From Geotrypetes seraphini (taxonomy: Eukaryota > Chordata > Amphibia > Gymnophiona > Dermophiidae), in NCBI RefSeq assembly GCF_902459505.1, contig NC_047089.1, positions 27,779,161 to 27,843,160 of the forward strand: DNA of 64,000 nucleotides, in the 5' to 3' direction. Positions 31,501 to 42,053 of the stretch are shown here, piece by piece. The notes under the pieces were generated by a model that was not told the DNA's origin, ran no database searches, and worked only from the letters and a program-made list of their open reading frames with translations. Within the stretch, counting starts at the first letter, position 1. The number at the start of each line of letters is the position of its first letter. Made by a program: the position numbers and the translations under genes.

Positions 31501-34187
31501 CCAAAAGTTGAGAGAGTACCCGGATGAGATCACGCCAAGGACCCACGCGTCCGACGTGATGGCCTCCCAACGAGGGTAAAAGGCTCTGAGACGGCCCCCG
31601 ATGGGAAGAAGGCCTGACGGAGGAGCGGAGGAGGCCAGCCCCCATCCGCGCATCCCGTCAAAAAGACGGGGACGGCTTGGCAGCTGCAGGCGGCTGGGAC
31701 TTGGGCAAAGCCCTAGGATGAGCCTGCTGGCGCCTGGGCAGAGGCTGCGAAAAAGCTGGAGTGGACTTCTGTGGGTAGCGGCGCGGGAGGGCCTGGAAAG
31801 GCCTGGAAGTGGGCGGCTTAGGTTTAGGCCGAACAAGAGAAGCAAATGACCTCTCATGCTCCGAGAGGCGCTTCGTAGCTGCTTCGATGGTATCATCAAA
31901 TAGCTCCTTGCCAACACAGGGGAGGTTCGCCAACCTATCCTGTAAGTTAGGGTCCATGTCGACCAGGCGCAAGCAAGCCAGCCGACGCATGGCCACAGCA
32001 AAGGCTGCTACCCTGGAGGAAAGCTCGAAGCCATCATAGGCTGCATGGAACAGATGGAGGCGTAGATTGGAGAAATCCTCTAGGAGCAGGCCAAATGCCC
32101 CTCGACGGGAGGCCGGCAAATCCGCCGTGAAAGCCCCCAATAGTCCAATCAGGTGTTTCAGATAGAACGTAAATGTAAAGGTGTAATTTAGCACCCTAGA
32201 GGCCATCATCGAGTTCTGGTACAGCCTCCTGCCGAACTTGTCCAGGGTCCTTCCCTCTCGACCCGGAGGGACCGCCGCGGAGACCCGGGAAGGGTGAGCC
32301 TTTTTCAAAGAGTATTCCACCAGCAACGACTGGTGAGAAAGCTGCGGTTGCTCAAACCCCGGGCAAGGCACCGTACGGTACTCTGACTCCATCTCGGAGG
32401 GGACAGCCGTCACCATATAGGGAGTCTCCAGGTTCCTGAGAAAGGTCTGCCGGAGCACAGGGTTCAACGGCAGCCGAAGGGACTCCCTAGGCGGAGATGG
32501 CATATCCAGCTCCGCCAGATACTCCTTAGAATACCTCGAATCGGACTGAAGGTCTAAGTCAAGTGCGCGACCCTGTCCTGGACAAATTGAGTGAAAGAGG
32601 GGCGAGACGCTCCCGGAGCCCCGTGAGGGGACGGCGAACGTAACCTCCGCCTCGCGGAAAAGGACGGGGAAGCCTCCCTCGAATAACGAGGCTCCCGCTC
32701 CGACCCGCGCTCCGAGACCGGGGAGACACTGGGGAAGCATTCTGGGGTCGAGGATCTGCGTCGCCTCGAGGAGCCCCTCGGGGACGACGCCGGGGTAAGG
32801 GGCACCGACCGACGTCAAGTCGGAGACCTGTCCCCAAACTCCCTCGGTGAAAGCCTGGAGCCTCGGACCGGAGCCCCGGACCGAGGGGAAGTTAATAGAA
32901 TCCGAGGGTTATAGAGTGATAACTCAGCTACCCTCAGCGGTCCCGTACGAGACGTCGGGGAGCGGCCCCGCATCGGAGGAGAACTCAGGGCCTTCTTGGA
33001 AGTTCTGCGGCTCGAGGACTTGACATGCTTCGACCAACGCTTCGCCCCGCGGAGCTCCGTGGGGGAAGAGCGCCTCGGCGAGGAATCCGATGAGGACAAG
33101 AGGCGGCGAGACTGGCACACCTTGCTCCGAGGGGCCTCGACACGGGGCTCAGGCTGGTCCGGCACACGCGAGCTCGAGGTCGGGGCCGGGTGAAGGTGGG
33201 CTAGCGCAGCAGACAGCTCCGACGAGATCATCGCCCAGAGTATGTCCTGAAAAACCGGCACGGACAGCATCGAGGGCATGTCCAAGGCCGCAGTGCACTC
33301 CACCGAGGGCGACCTCTATTTAGAGTATTCCCGGGTGGTGGAGGCACGTCCCGAGGACTTAGAGGACTTCGCCGGGACCGTAGGCAAGGAACTCCCACCA
33401 TGCCCGGCCGGCGTCCCCGAGGCTGGCTTCTTCGCCGGCGGGGAACCTGAGGAAAGAAGAGGGGACTTACCCGGAGCCAAGGACTTCTGCGAACCCGAGG
33501 TCTTTGGGGTCGAGTCTCGAGGCGGGGCCGAGGTACCCGAGGCCGAGGTCAAGGCCGGGGCCGAGGCCGACCTCGAGGTCAAGATCGCTGGTCGGCGGCA
33601 AACAGATCCGCCATACGGGCTTTTCTTCGACGGAGGGCCCGGTGTTGAAAAGTAGTGCACCGGGGGCAGGACTCAAGTCGGATGGTCGGCCCCCAGGCAG
33701 AGAATGCACCAGCGATGCGGATCTGTGATGGACAAAAGACGATCGCATCAGGTGCACTTTTTGAATCCGGTCAAAGGCCGGGACATAGAAAAATGAACAG
33801 GCCGCGGCCAATGAGGCCACGCGGCCGCGACAACCCGGGAGCCCCCGGGTTGACCAAATTGAACCGCGACTTCGCGACGAAGCAGGAAAAAGAGAAACAA
33901 CATAAGCATAGCGACTTTAAATGAAGAAAAATAAGAAAATTGCGGTGCTAGAAGGCACTTGGGGCAGAGCCTAAAAATACAAGACTTCTTGGCTCTGCGG
34001 AAAAAAAACGAACTGGAGACCACGAGGAGGGGATGCGCCCTCTAGTGGAGCAGGAGGCACACATGCGTGGTGCAGCACAGCAAACTTGAATCTTCAATCA
34101 AGTTTGCTTGAAAAGCTGTCCGCGTCGGGGCTCAGTAGATGATGTCACCCACATGTGAGAATATCATGCCTGCTTGTCCTGGGATAA
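28566..34187 (-). mobile_element. DIRS-order retrotransposon (D), all parts recognisable, broken (fossil)
   Basis: About 5.6 kb on the reverse strand. Terminal inverted repeats lie at about 28610-28770 and 34015-34178. An internal complementary region (about 28800-28920) carries the complements of both outer ends, the DIRS hallmark. Reading leftward: a gag-like region (about 33750 to 31660), reverse transcriptase and RNase H (about 31660 to 30000), and a tyrosine recombinase overlapping the enzyme region in another frame (30511 to 28952; TSARRVSEL, HRVRAMAAS, SHYCLD). It is broken, with a handful of breaks mainly in gag and reverse transcriptase. About four mismatches between the terminal repeats suggest moderate age. 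Private to copy 2; no target duplication. Confidence 0.9.
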
Positions 34188-34370
34188 GACTTATTTCTGG
34201 CTTGAAAAAGTATGACCACGTATCCTGTTTTATTGCAAATTGCATTGGCTGCCAGTGGAGGAACGGGTTATCTTTAAGTTGGGCTGTGTGTATTACAAGG
34301 TTTTAGCTGGCCATGCTCCTTCCTATTTGATTGAATTATTTTGCTTTTCTATTCAAAAATTCTCTCAAAG
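34188..34370 (+). mobile_element. L2 relic (C), second piece, copy 2
   Basis: The relic resumes with gacttatttctggcttg and LHWLPVEERVIFK. It encodes GHAPSYLIELFCF, the site where copy 1 carries its monomer LINE, here uninterrupted. Confidence 0.8.
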
Positions 34371-36358
34371 CTCTTTTGAATGTAATTCTTGTTTTAGGTT
34401 GGATGTAATCCGCCTTGAATCGCAAGGTAATGGCGGAATAGAAATCACTAATGTAATGTAATTACATTACATTAATGGCTTATATTCTGCCTGTACCTTG
34501 CAGTTCTAAGCGGATTACATCAAAAAGATAACTGGACATTTCCAGGAAGAGGAATACAATTAAAGATGTTGGATCTAGTACATCAAAAAGATAGCTGGAC
34601 TTTTCCAGGAAGAGGAATACAATTAAAGGTGTAAGGTCTAAGACAATTTTGAAGTGAGGATGCTAAGAGGGGGCGAGAGGGGAAAAGGAAGGGGTTAGGA
34701 CATTTGGGTGAATTTCTTGAATAGTAGGGTCTTGATTTCTTTGCGGAAAGCCTTGAGGTCAGTTGAAGTTGGGATCCAATTTAGCTGCATGTGTTGCTAG
34801 TAAGTTGTCATACATCTTTTTGCGTTTAGTTCTTTTAAAAGGGGGATAGGAGAAAGGGGACTGGGTTCTCCTCTGTCTGGTTGAGAGGTTCCTGTTTAGA
34901 CGGTTGTTTAGGTGGGTGGGTGCCGTTCCGTTTAATGTTTTGAATAACATGCAGTATAGTTTGAATTGGATGCGGGCTTGTATTGGAAGCCAGTGTGAAT
35001 CTAGGAATGCGTTAGTGATGTGGTCAAATTTTCCAAGGGAATAGATCATTCTGAGGGCAGTGTTCTTCTGCACGGTCTGTAGTTGTTTTATTAAGTAGGT
35101 GGAACAAGGAAGGTAGAGGATATTGCAATAATCCATTAGACTTAGGACTATATATTGGACTACGAGTCTGAATTGTTCTTTGTCGAAGAATTTTCTAATT
35201 TTGCGAAGGTTGCGCATGATGAAGAATGCTTTTTGTGTGATTTTGTTGATTTGCACCTGAAGAGTGCAACCTCTGTCTACTGTTACTCCAAGGAGTTTGA
35301 GAGTGGGCTGTATGAGATATTTGGTGTTTTTTATTTTTAGTTCAGTTATAGAAGGGGTTTTGTCCTTTTCAAGCAGTAGAAATTTAGTTTTATCTGGGTT
35401 GAGCTTCAGTTTGTGTTCTGTCATCCATTTTTCCACTGCTTCTAGAGTTTTTTCCAGGATGTCTGTTGTGGTCGGGTCTTGTGTGTCAAAGGGGAGGAGT
35501 ATGGTTATATCGTCTGCATAGCTGAATGAGGTTACTTTGAGTTTGTCTAACAGGGTACCGAGGGAGGAAATGAAAAGATTGAAGAGCATGGGTGACAGTG
35601 GGGAACCTTGAGGTACTCCGCAGCGATTGGTCCAAGGCTCCGATATAAGATCCTTTGTTTTTACTCTGTATGTTCTTGTTTTGAGGAATCCTTGGAACCA
35701 GTTGTATACTTCGCCTGAGATCCCTATTGCTTCTAATATCTGAAGAAGTATAGTGTGGTCGACCAGGTCAAATGCGGCAGAGAGGTCGACTTGAATTATC
35801 AGCATCCTTCTTCCTTTGCTAAGGTGCTGTCGGGCTATATCTAGAAGGGAAACTAGCAGTGTCTCGGTGCTGTGGTTAGATCTGAACCCCGATTGAGTTG
35901 GGTGGAGTAGGTAGTGGTCTTCAAGGTAGTTGGTGAGGTATTGGGCAACCAGACCTTCTATTAGTTTAACATATAATGGAATTGAGGCGATGGGTCGGTA
36001 GCTGGAGGGGGTGTCTATTGGTCCTTTGGGATCTTTCAGTATTGGGGTGATTATGATTTCTCCTAGGTCTTGTGGGAATTGGCCTTCCGTGAGAGTTGTT
36101 TGGATCCATTGCAAGAGGCAAGCTCTTAATTTGGGGGATGCATTTGTAAGTAAATATGAGAGGCAATTGTTCAGGTCGCATGACGCTCGACTATATTTTC
36201 TGTAGAGTCGGTTCATGTCCAACCATTGCACCTTTGTAAAGTTGGACCAGTGGCTGCAATGGCTTCATCTGTTGTAGGATTTATTATGATCTCGTCTAGG
36301 AGGGTAGGTGAGTTGTTGAAGGAGGCTCTAATAGTGGCAATCTTGTTGTTGAAGTGAA
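34371..36358 (-). mobile_element. Tail-to-tail L2 block (D), copy 2
   Basis: The + strand opens with an L2 3' end (34371-34462: tgtaatccgccttgaatc, then taatgtaatgtaatt). It meets at about 34462 the inverted 3' end of a second L2 (attacattacattaatgg). That second element runs on the reverse strand to 36358, 5'-truncated before the endonuclease. The palindromic attacatt words at the joint suggest one tail primed into the other. This is the fuller version of the block in copy 1. Confidence 0.8.
34759..36231 (-). CDS. L2 (D) reverse transcriptase, partial ORF2, copy 2
   Basis: The frame has 490 open residues. Blocks in order: SYRPIASIPLYVKLIEG, GFRSNHSTETLLVSLLD, IIQVDLSAAFDLVDH, GVPQGSPLSPMLFNLF, the catalytic YADD in SFSYADDITILL, LKLNPDKTKFLLL, LLGVTVDRG, VLSLMDYCNILYL and SHWLPIQARIQFKLY. 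The endonuclease is missing through 5' truncation, but the catalytic motifs are kept. The frame start is an internal methionine. Confidence 0.85.
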   Translation of the reverse strand: MQWLDMNRLYRKYSRASCDLNNCLSYLLTNASPKLRACLLQWIQTTLTEGQFPQDLGEIIITPILKDPKGPIDTPSSYRPIASIPLYVKLIEGLVAQYLTNYLEDHYLLHPTQSGFRSNHSTETLLVSLLDIARQHLSKGRRMLIIQVDLSAAFDLVDHTILLQILEAIGISGEVYNWFQGFLKTRTYRVKTKDLISEPWTNRCGVPQGSPLSPMLFNLFISSLGTLLDKLKVTSFSYADDITILLPFDTQDPTTTDILEKTLEAVEKWMTEHKLKLNPDKTKFLLLEKDKTPSITELKIKNTKYLIQPTLKLLGVTVDRGCTLQVQINKITQKAFFIMRNLRKIRKFFDKEQFRLVVQYIVLSLMDYCNILYLPCSTYLIKQLQTVQKNTALRMIYSLGKFDHITNAFLDSHWLPIQARIQFKLYCMLFKTLNGTAPTHLNNRLNRNLSTRQRRTQSPFSYPPFKRTKRKKMYDNLLATHAAKLDPNFN

Positions 36359-36485
36359 TGGTTGTAAACTAAAAAGATATTACTATTGGATACTTTCATA
36401 CCAGGTTGCAAACTGGGATAAGGAGTTTAAACCTTTTCTATTGACGTCTGTCTCATATTTACATTTTAGGAGACAGTTGAAGACT
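36359..36485 (+). mobile_element. L2 relic (C), third piece, copy 2
   Basis: This is the homologue of 16542-16669, ending at gttgaagact, where CR1 (E) entered. Confidence 0.75.
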
Positions 36486-38100
36486 CCCAGCAGCGTCTAC
36501 TGTAAACTATAAGACTCAAAGTGAACAAAGCCATGGAACCAGACAATCTACACCCCAGGATGCTTAGAGAGCTGTGTGATGTCCTGGCAGAGCCGTTATC
36601 CGTGCTCTTCAATCTTTCCTTGAGTACGGGAAGAGTCCCCTTGGACTGGAAAACAGCCAATGTAATCCCACTCCACAAAAAGGGCTGCAGGACAGAGGCT
36701 GAGAATTACAGACCGGTGAGTCTCACATCCATAGTGAGTAAACTCATGGAAACACTAATTAAGCATAAATTAGATACGAGCCGGGACGAGAAGAATCTAC
36801 GGGATCCCCGCCAACATGGATTTACCAAGGGCAGGTCCTGCCAATCCAATCTAATTAGTTTCTTTGACTGGATAACAAGGAAACTGGATGTGGGGGAGTC
36901 CCTAGACGTCGTGTACTTGGACTTTAGTAAAGCTTTTGATAGCGTCCCGCACCGCAAACTATTGAGCAAGATGAAATCAATGGGACTGGGAGAAACATTA
37001 ACTGCATTGGTCGGTGATTGGCTAAACAGTAGACTTCAGAGAGTGGTAGTGAACGGTGCCCCTTCAAAAACGTCAGAGGTGATCAGTGGCGTACCGCAGG
37101 GCTCGGTCTTGGGCCCGATCCTCTTCAACATATTTGTGGGAGATCTGACTCAGGGACTTCAGGGTAAAATCACATTATTCGCCGATGACGCCAAACTATG
37201 CAATATAGTAAGTGAGAACACTTTGCCAGACAGAATGACGCAGGACCTATTTCTATTGGAACACTGGTCCTCGACTTGGCAGCTAAGCTTCAAAGCTAGA
37301 AAATGTAAGGTCATGCACCTTGGCAGCAGGAATCCGTGCAGAACTTACACACTAAATGGTGAGACCTTAGCTAGGACTAAGGCGGAATGTGATTTGGGGG
37401 TGATCATTAGCGAAGACATGAAGACTGTCAATCAAGTGGAGAAGGCTTCATCAAAGGCAAGACAAATGATGGGTTGTATCCGTAGAAGTTTTATCAGCCG
37501 GAAGCCCAAAGTTATAATGCCGTTGTACAGATCCATGGTGAGGCCTCATCTGGAATATTGTGTACAATTCTGGAGGCCACATTACCAAAAGGATGTGCTG
37601 AGAGTTGAGTCGGTTCAACGAATGGCCACCAGGATGGTCTCGGGACTCAAAGATCTCCCATATGAGGAAAGGCTGAATAAATTGCAGCTATACTCACTCG
37701 AAGAACGTAGAGAGAGAGGAGACATGATAGAGACGTTTAAATATATCACGGGCCGTATTGAGGTGGAGGATGATATTTTCTTTCTTAAAGGTCCCTCAGC
37801 CACAAGAGGGCATCCGCTGAAAATCAGGGGTGGGAAATTTCATGGCGAAACCAGGAACTTCTTCACCGAAAGGGTGGTCGATCATTGGAATGAACTTCCA
37901 CTTCAGGTGATTGAGGCTAGCAGCGTGCCAGATTTTAAAAGGAAATGCGATACACATGTGGGATCTCTAGAGGGGTAAAAAGGAAATGGGATACACATGT
38001 GGTATCTCTAGGATGGGTAAAATCAAGTAGGTGGGTCATTAGAGTGGGCAGACTTGATGGGCTATGACCCTTTTCTGCCATCATCTTCTATGTTTCTATG
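36486..38100 (+). mobile_element. CR1-clade LINE (E), 5'-truncated, copy 2
   Basis: This is the same insertion as 16670-18281, at the identical base, with a CR1 3' UTR and tctatgtttctatg end. It has one more tca triplet near the tail than copy 1. Confidence 0.88.
36521..37978 (+). CDS. CR1 (E) reverse transcriptase, partial ORF2, copy 2
   Basis: The 485 residues are collinear with 16705-18162 and have the same blocks, including SGVPQGSVLGP, FADDAKLC and MVRPHLEYCVQFW. It keeps DFSKAFDSVPH where copy 1 reads SDP. Both paralogues are open over their whole length although truncated, so little time has passed since this insertion. The endonuclease is missing. Confidence 0.85.
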   Translation: MNKAMEPDNLHPRMLRELCDVLAEPLSVLFNLSLSTGRVPLDWKTANVIPLHKKGCRTEAENYRPVSLTSIVSKLMETLIKHKLDTSRDEKNLRDPRQHGFTKGRSCQSNLISFFDWITRKLDVGESLDVVYLDFSKAFDSVPHRKLLSKMKSMGLGETLTALVGDWLNSRLQRVVVNGAPSKTSEVISGVPQGSVLGPILFNIFVGDLTQGLQGKITLFADDAKLCNIVSENTLPDRMTQDLFLLEHWSSTWQLSFKARKCKVMHLGSRNPCRTYTLNGETLARTKAECDLGVIISEDMKTVNQVEKASSKARQMMGCIRRSFISRKPKVIMPLYRSMVRPHLEYCVQFWRPHYQKDVLRVESVQRMATRMVSGLKDLPYEERLNKLQLYSLEERRERGDMIETFKYITGRIEVEDDIFFLKGPSATRGHPLKIRGGKFHGETRNFFTERVVDHWNELPLQVIEASSVPDFKRKCDTHVGSLEG

Positions 38101-38793
38101 TATTTTCTAAGTTCTTAGGCTCCTAGACTCCTAACTATTTCTAGTTGTTTATTTTTAGCTAATCTTTTGTAAACCGCATAGAACTTAAAGGTGATGCTGT
38201 CTAGAAATGGATTTTATGTTATGAGTGAAAATGTACAGCTCTGCTTGGTGACACTCTGGAATATTCTCCCTGAAAGGCTTCATTTAACACAAGACTATCT
38301 CTCTTCACCCAGGCTTTTAATGGAAGAAGTAGCTAACTCCAGACAGGCCCTGAAAAGCTAATCACACACACAAGGAGTGACACTTGGCAGCACCTAACTA
38401 GAGCAGGACATGTTTATCCACTCCTACCCTAAGATCGTTAATGATCATTCAAGCCACTTTGGAGCTTACGCACTTTGCAGCCCTTGACAGGGGTCCAGGC
38501 CGTCACTTCCAGGCAATGTGGGAACACTTCTGGATGGATCTCACTCCTCACGCACGGAGTCGACTTTTGAATGTGACTTTGATTCTTGACTATTTATAGT
38601 GCTCACGAACTGGGTTTGCATTAGGGGACGGGGGAAGAATGGGGAATATGTATACAAAAGAAAAATGTTCTGTTTTGTCCACTATGTTTGCGTGCACTTT
38701 GACATTTAATAGAAAATATTTAAACATCTACTCCTACCCTAGATGAGATCATTTTCAAGCACTAGTCTGACCTCGTGCGCAACCTTCTTCAAA
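38101..38793 (+). other. L2 relic end and shared intronic DNA, copy 2
   Basis: Positions 38101-38231 are the 3' end of the L2 relic (ttgtaaaccgcatagaac). The rest matches 18413-18975 with only scattered differences. No gene was seen. Confidence 0.55.
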
Positions 38794-38980
38794 TTAGTGT
38801 GGTATAGTGGTTAGAGCTACAGCCTCAGCATCCAGAGGTTGTGGGTTCAAACCCTGGGCAAGTTACTTAATCCTCCACTGCTCCAGGTACATTAGACAGA
38901 TTGTGAGCCTACCGGTACAGATAGGGAAAATTCTTGAAGTACCTGTAGATAAAAACCATTTTGAGTGTGGTTTTTAAAAT
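38794..38980 (+). mobile_element. tRNA-headed SINE, copy 2
   Basis: This is the homologue of 18976-19165, with tggttagagctacagcctc and gggttcaaaccctgg as A- and B-box-like words. Confidence 0.75.
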
Positions 38981-39605
38981 TTTATTGTTGGTAGATCATT
39001 TTGACTTGGTCATTTTAAAAGTAGCTCGCAAGCCCAAAAATTGTGGGCACCCATTGCCCTATGCTATTAAAATGTTTTGTTGATATGTTGATATTGTAAT
39101 GTAACATACTATGTCATACTTTGTATTGTAATCTGAAATGTATGTACACTGCCTCAAGTGAACTACTTGAAAAAGTAGTAAATCAATCCTAATAAGGACC
39201 TCCTCTTCTGCTTGCTTCCCATCCATGTCTACTCTTAACTCGACCAACACTGTCCCTATCCCATTCTTGTAAGCTCTGCCTTAACCTCACAAGCCTCAAA
39301 CACTTATGATTTTAAAGTGTTTGATGCTTGTGCAGATGAGGACGGAGCTTGCAGAAATAGGGCAGGGACAGGAAAAGAACTCACATTAGCATTGATTCGT
39401 AATAGTCACAGCTTTTTAAATAAAATATTTCCCCAGGCCTCCTTCCTTTGAAATTCCTATTTCTGTATCTAAATGAAACCCATAGGTTATTTTGGCCATT
39501 CACCTAAAGATAATGTTCCCCAAAGGTCCTTCCAAGACCCAGCCATTTGCTCCCTCTGTTCATCTTGTATGGATTATTGTGACTTGCTGATTTCTCCCTT
39601 TGCAG
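38981..39605 (+). other. Repeat remnants and intron end, copy 2
   Basis: This is the homologue of 19166-19786, with a hAT-like aagtagctcgcaagccc, a LINE-type 3' tail ending at about 39197, a gatgaggacggagcttgc remnant, and the splice acceptor tttctccctttgcag ending at 39605. Confidence 0.5.
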
Positions 39606-39626
39606 GCTCTTGAATGAACAGAGAGA

Positions 39627-40193
39627 ATGAGGAGCTACTTTGCCACTGGCTGCTGTGGGATGAACCCCAGGACCGGATCCCAAATGGCAGGAATCTATAT
39701 GATTATAGTGTGCTTCATGCAGATGGTATTCAACCGGGGCAACCTTCGGGATGCCAGACAGAGGCTAAACCAAATATCAGAGCATGAAGAAGAGAAATGG
39801 GTGCTGAGCCTTATTCCATCATTGTACTACCTCGTCTATTTCCTGCTTACCATCGCCTTATTCATGTGCTGCTTCCTGCTTTTATCCATCTACCGTCAGT
39901 CATATCGGGGCTTGCTCATGTACATTGGCTGGATCTTCATCTACGAGACTATCAACACTGTACTGCTGACAGTAACTGAGGCACATATGCAGATGCATGA
40001 CTTGCATGTGAGGTCAATAGAATGGTTTGGGTACAGTGTCCGACTAGCACTGCACTGTTTCTGGTTGACCTACATTGTCTCGTATGCTTTGGAACTGGTC
40101 AAGATTCGGAGATTGAGCCATTTGAGCCGGACCAGACAAAAGGTAAACAAGACTCTGCCCACGCTTAAGTTCATTGCACAGCAGCAGGTGTGA
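39627..40193 (+). CDS. TMEM217: TMEM217-like four-pass membrane protein, copy 2
   Basis: The 188-residue protein has the same four hydrophobic spans as copy 1 and an intact carboxyl end (TLPTLKFIAQQQV). The start is supported by the in-frame TGA four codons upstream and the acceptor at 39605. Conserved pieces with TMEM217 as recalled are the RGLLMYIGWIFIYE and EWFGYSVRLALHCFW segments. Of ten residue differences from copy 3, nine fall in the first 78 residues and one in the last 110. Against copy 1, five of fifteen fall in the first 78. The gene is thus a mosaic between its sisters. A role beyond membrane insertion cannot be told from the sequence. Confidence 0.75.
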   Translation: MRSYFATGCCGMNPRTGSQMAGIYMIIVCFMQMVFNRGNLRDARQRLNQISEHEEEKWVLSLIPSLYYLVYFLLTIALFMCCFLLLSIYRQSYRGLLMYIGWIFIYETINTVLLTVTEAHMQMHDLHVRSIEWFGYSVRLALHCFWLTYIVSYALELVKIRRLSHLSRTRQKVNKTLPTLKFIAQQQV

Positions 40194-41083
40194 CTGAGGA
40201 GGGGGGAAGGGCACGACTTCTATCCTCATGGGCTTTTTTTCTCACTGCCTATTTTCTTTATGGGCAATATTGAGCTGAACAGCACCGCAAAGGTCATCAG
40301 CTTCAGCAGTCTTCGAGAGGCAGGACTCCTGACAGAATGAAGCAGGCAATTAATGAAATTATCGCCTGAAGCTGACAAATAACCAGAGCCATGCCACCAC
40401 CTACCCTGAATAAATTGCTAGATGTCACAGTGCAAGCCTTTCAACAGCTGCTTGACCTGAAGACTTGCTCAGTCACTGTCTTCAGCCTTGCTTCCCCTTT
40501 CCCCTGTAGTGTGGCAGTTACTGTGGGCTTTGTAAACCCCCTTAGGGCCCTATGGATTTTTTTTACTTCTTTGAAGAAGCCCTGTGTGAAAGGGCAGAAT
40601 CTTTGTTGGGTATTCAAAGCTAAGTAATGTAGTAAATGATGGCAGATAAAGACCTGAATGGTCCATCCAATTTACCCAAACATTCACTCTCTATAATTTA
40701 ATGATTTAATTTAAATTCTTCTTTTTCTTAGATATTTGTGGGCCAGAAACCCACAACTTTGCCCAGTATTGTGCATCCACTGGAGTCACGTTGAAGCTCA
40801 CACCAGCTCATCTAAACTATCTTAGCCTCTCCTCAAGTGTTTCTTCCTCTTAAAACTTAATTTACCAAATAAATAAGTTGTTGATTTAAAATAAAATTAT
40901 TTTGCAAGGTTTTGGGGACAATGATAATATCGTTAACCCACAGTGCGGGTGTTTGAAGTCCTTTTCCTTGCATTTTTTACACCACAGTCTAGTTTAGACT
41001 AATATTAGTCTGTTTGTGTATATCCAGTTATTTTGTTTATCTGTTTGCGGACAGAATTTCTGTTTTATTGGTTCTTAATAAAT
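40194..41083 (+). other. 3' region of TMEM217-like copy 2
   Basis: The first part (to about 40262) matches copy 3. From there on it matches copy 1 more closely, for example at 40460-40540. AATAAA is at 41077-41082. No repeats are inserted. Confidence 0.55.
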
Positions 41084-41292
41084 ATTTATTCATTGGTTTA
41101 ATCTCTGGTTGATGTGTACAGTTCCATCCCCAGTTTGGCAATTTCTGTTTGTTTTCCATGGGGCTAGTTTCCTTGTTCTCTTTTTTGTAAAAGAAACACT
41201 AACAACAACAATAAAGGAGCATAGATACAATATTTGAAAAGAGAGAAAGGAATGACTTTTGGGGCTATACATTTAGATATAAAGTACATATA

Positions 41293-41466
41293 GGGCTCCT
41301 TTTACGAAGGTGTGGTAGCGTTTTTAGCTCACACACCGGATTAGTGCGCGCTAGTTGAAAAACTACTGCCTGCTCAAGAGGAGGTGGTAGTGGCTAGTGC
41401 GTGCAGCATTTTAAGCACGCGTTATTCCGTGAGTTAATGCCCTAATACACCTTCGTAAAAGGAGCC
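41293..41466. mobile_element. Short inverted-repeat DNA element (MITE), copy 2
   Basis: This longer version of 21472-21622 has the inner gcgcgctagttgaaaaactac segment that copy 1 lost. The ends gggctccttttacgaaggtg and the reverse complement are intact on the left and changed by one base on the right. Confidence 0.75.
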
Positions 41467-41592
41467 AATAATGTAGTACAATAAATCAATAGGCCAAGTT
41501 CTCAGGACATAAACTTCTTAAATGAAGATCAGTTTGGGTAATATTTAATTGAATTTTTAGCCCTTTTGGTTTGGTAGGAATCATATCTAAAG

Positions 41593-42053
41593 TACACTTC
41601 TCCCACCGGATTCGCAGGGGATAGGGGCAGAGCCGGACCGCGAATGGTGAAATACCGCAAATATCTTCTGGTCCAGCTCTGACCCACCCCCGCCTCCCTC
41701 CTGCCTTCCCGCCGGCATCACCTGGTGGTCTAGCGGGCTTTCGGGGCAGGAGCGATGTTCCTACGCTCCTGCCCCGTGCAGATCGCCAATAAGAAATAGC
41801 TGCCGTGAGTTTCCGTAGTCTCTGGAGACTACGATGGGACTCCTCACAACCATTTCTTATTGGCGATCTACACAGGGCAGGAGTGTAGGAAGATCGCTCC
41901 TGCCCCGAAAGCCCACTAGACCACCAGGTAAGGCCAGGACGCTGGGTGGAAGGCTAAACTGTGGGGTTTTTTCTTTTATTCCCCCTCCCCAAAAAGTCGC
42001 GAATATGTGAAATTGCGATTGCCGAAAACCGCAAATGGGGATGGGTAAGTGTA
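41593..42053. mobile_element. Long fold-back DNA element, copy 2
   Basis: This is the homologue of 21752-22209. The palindrome centre is at about 41822 (gtagtctctggagactac), with arms through gatcgccaataagaaat and its complement and cacctggtggtctag and its complement. Confidence 0.75.

Noticed and set aside
29264-33655. Several host-like frames on the + strand inside the copy 2 DIRS
   Set aside because: They are antisense shadows of the reverse-strand gag, enzyme and recombinase frames.
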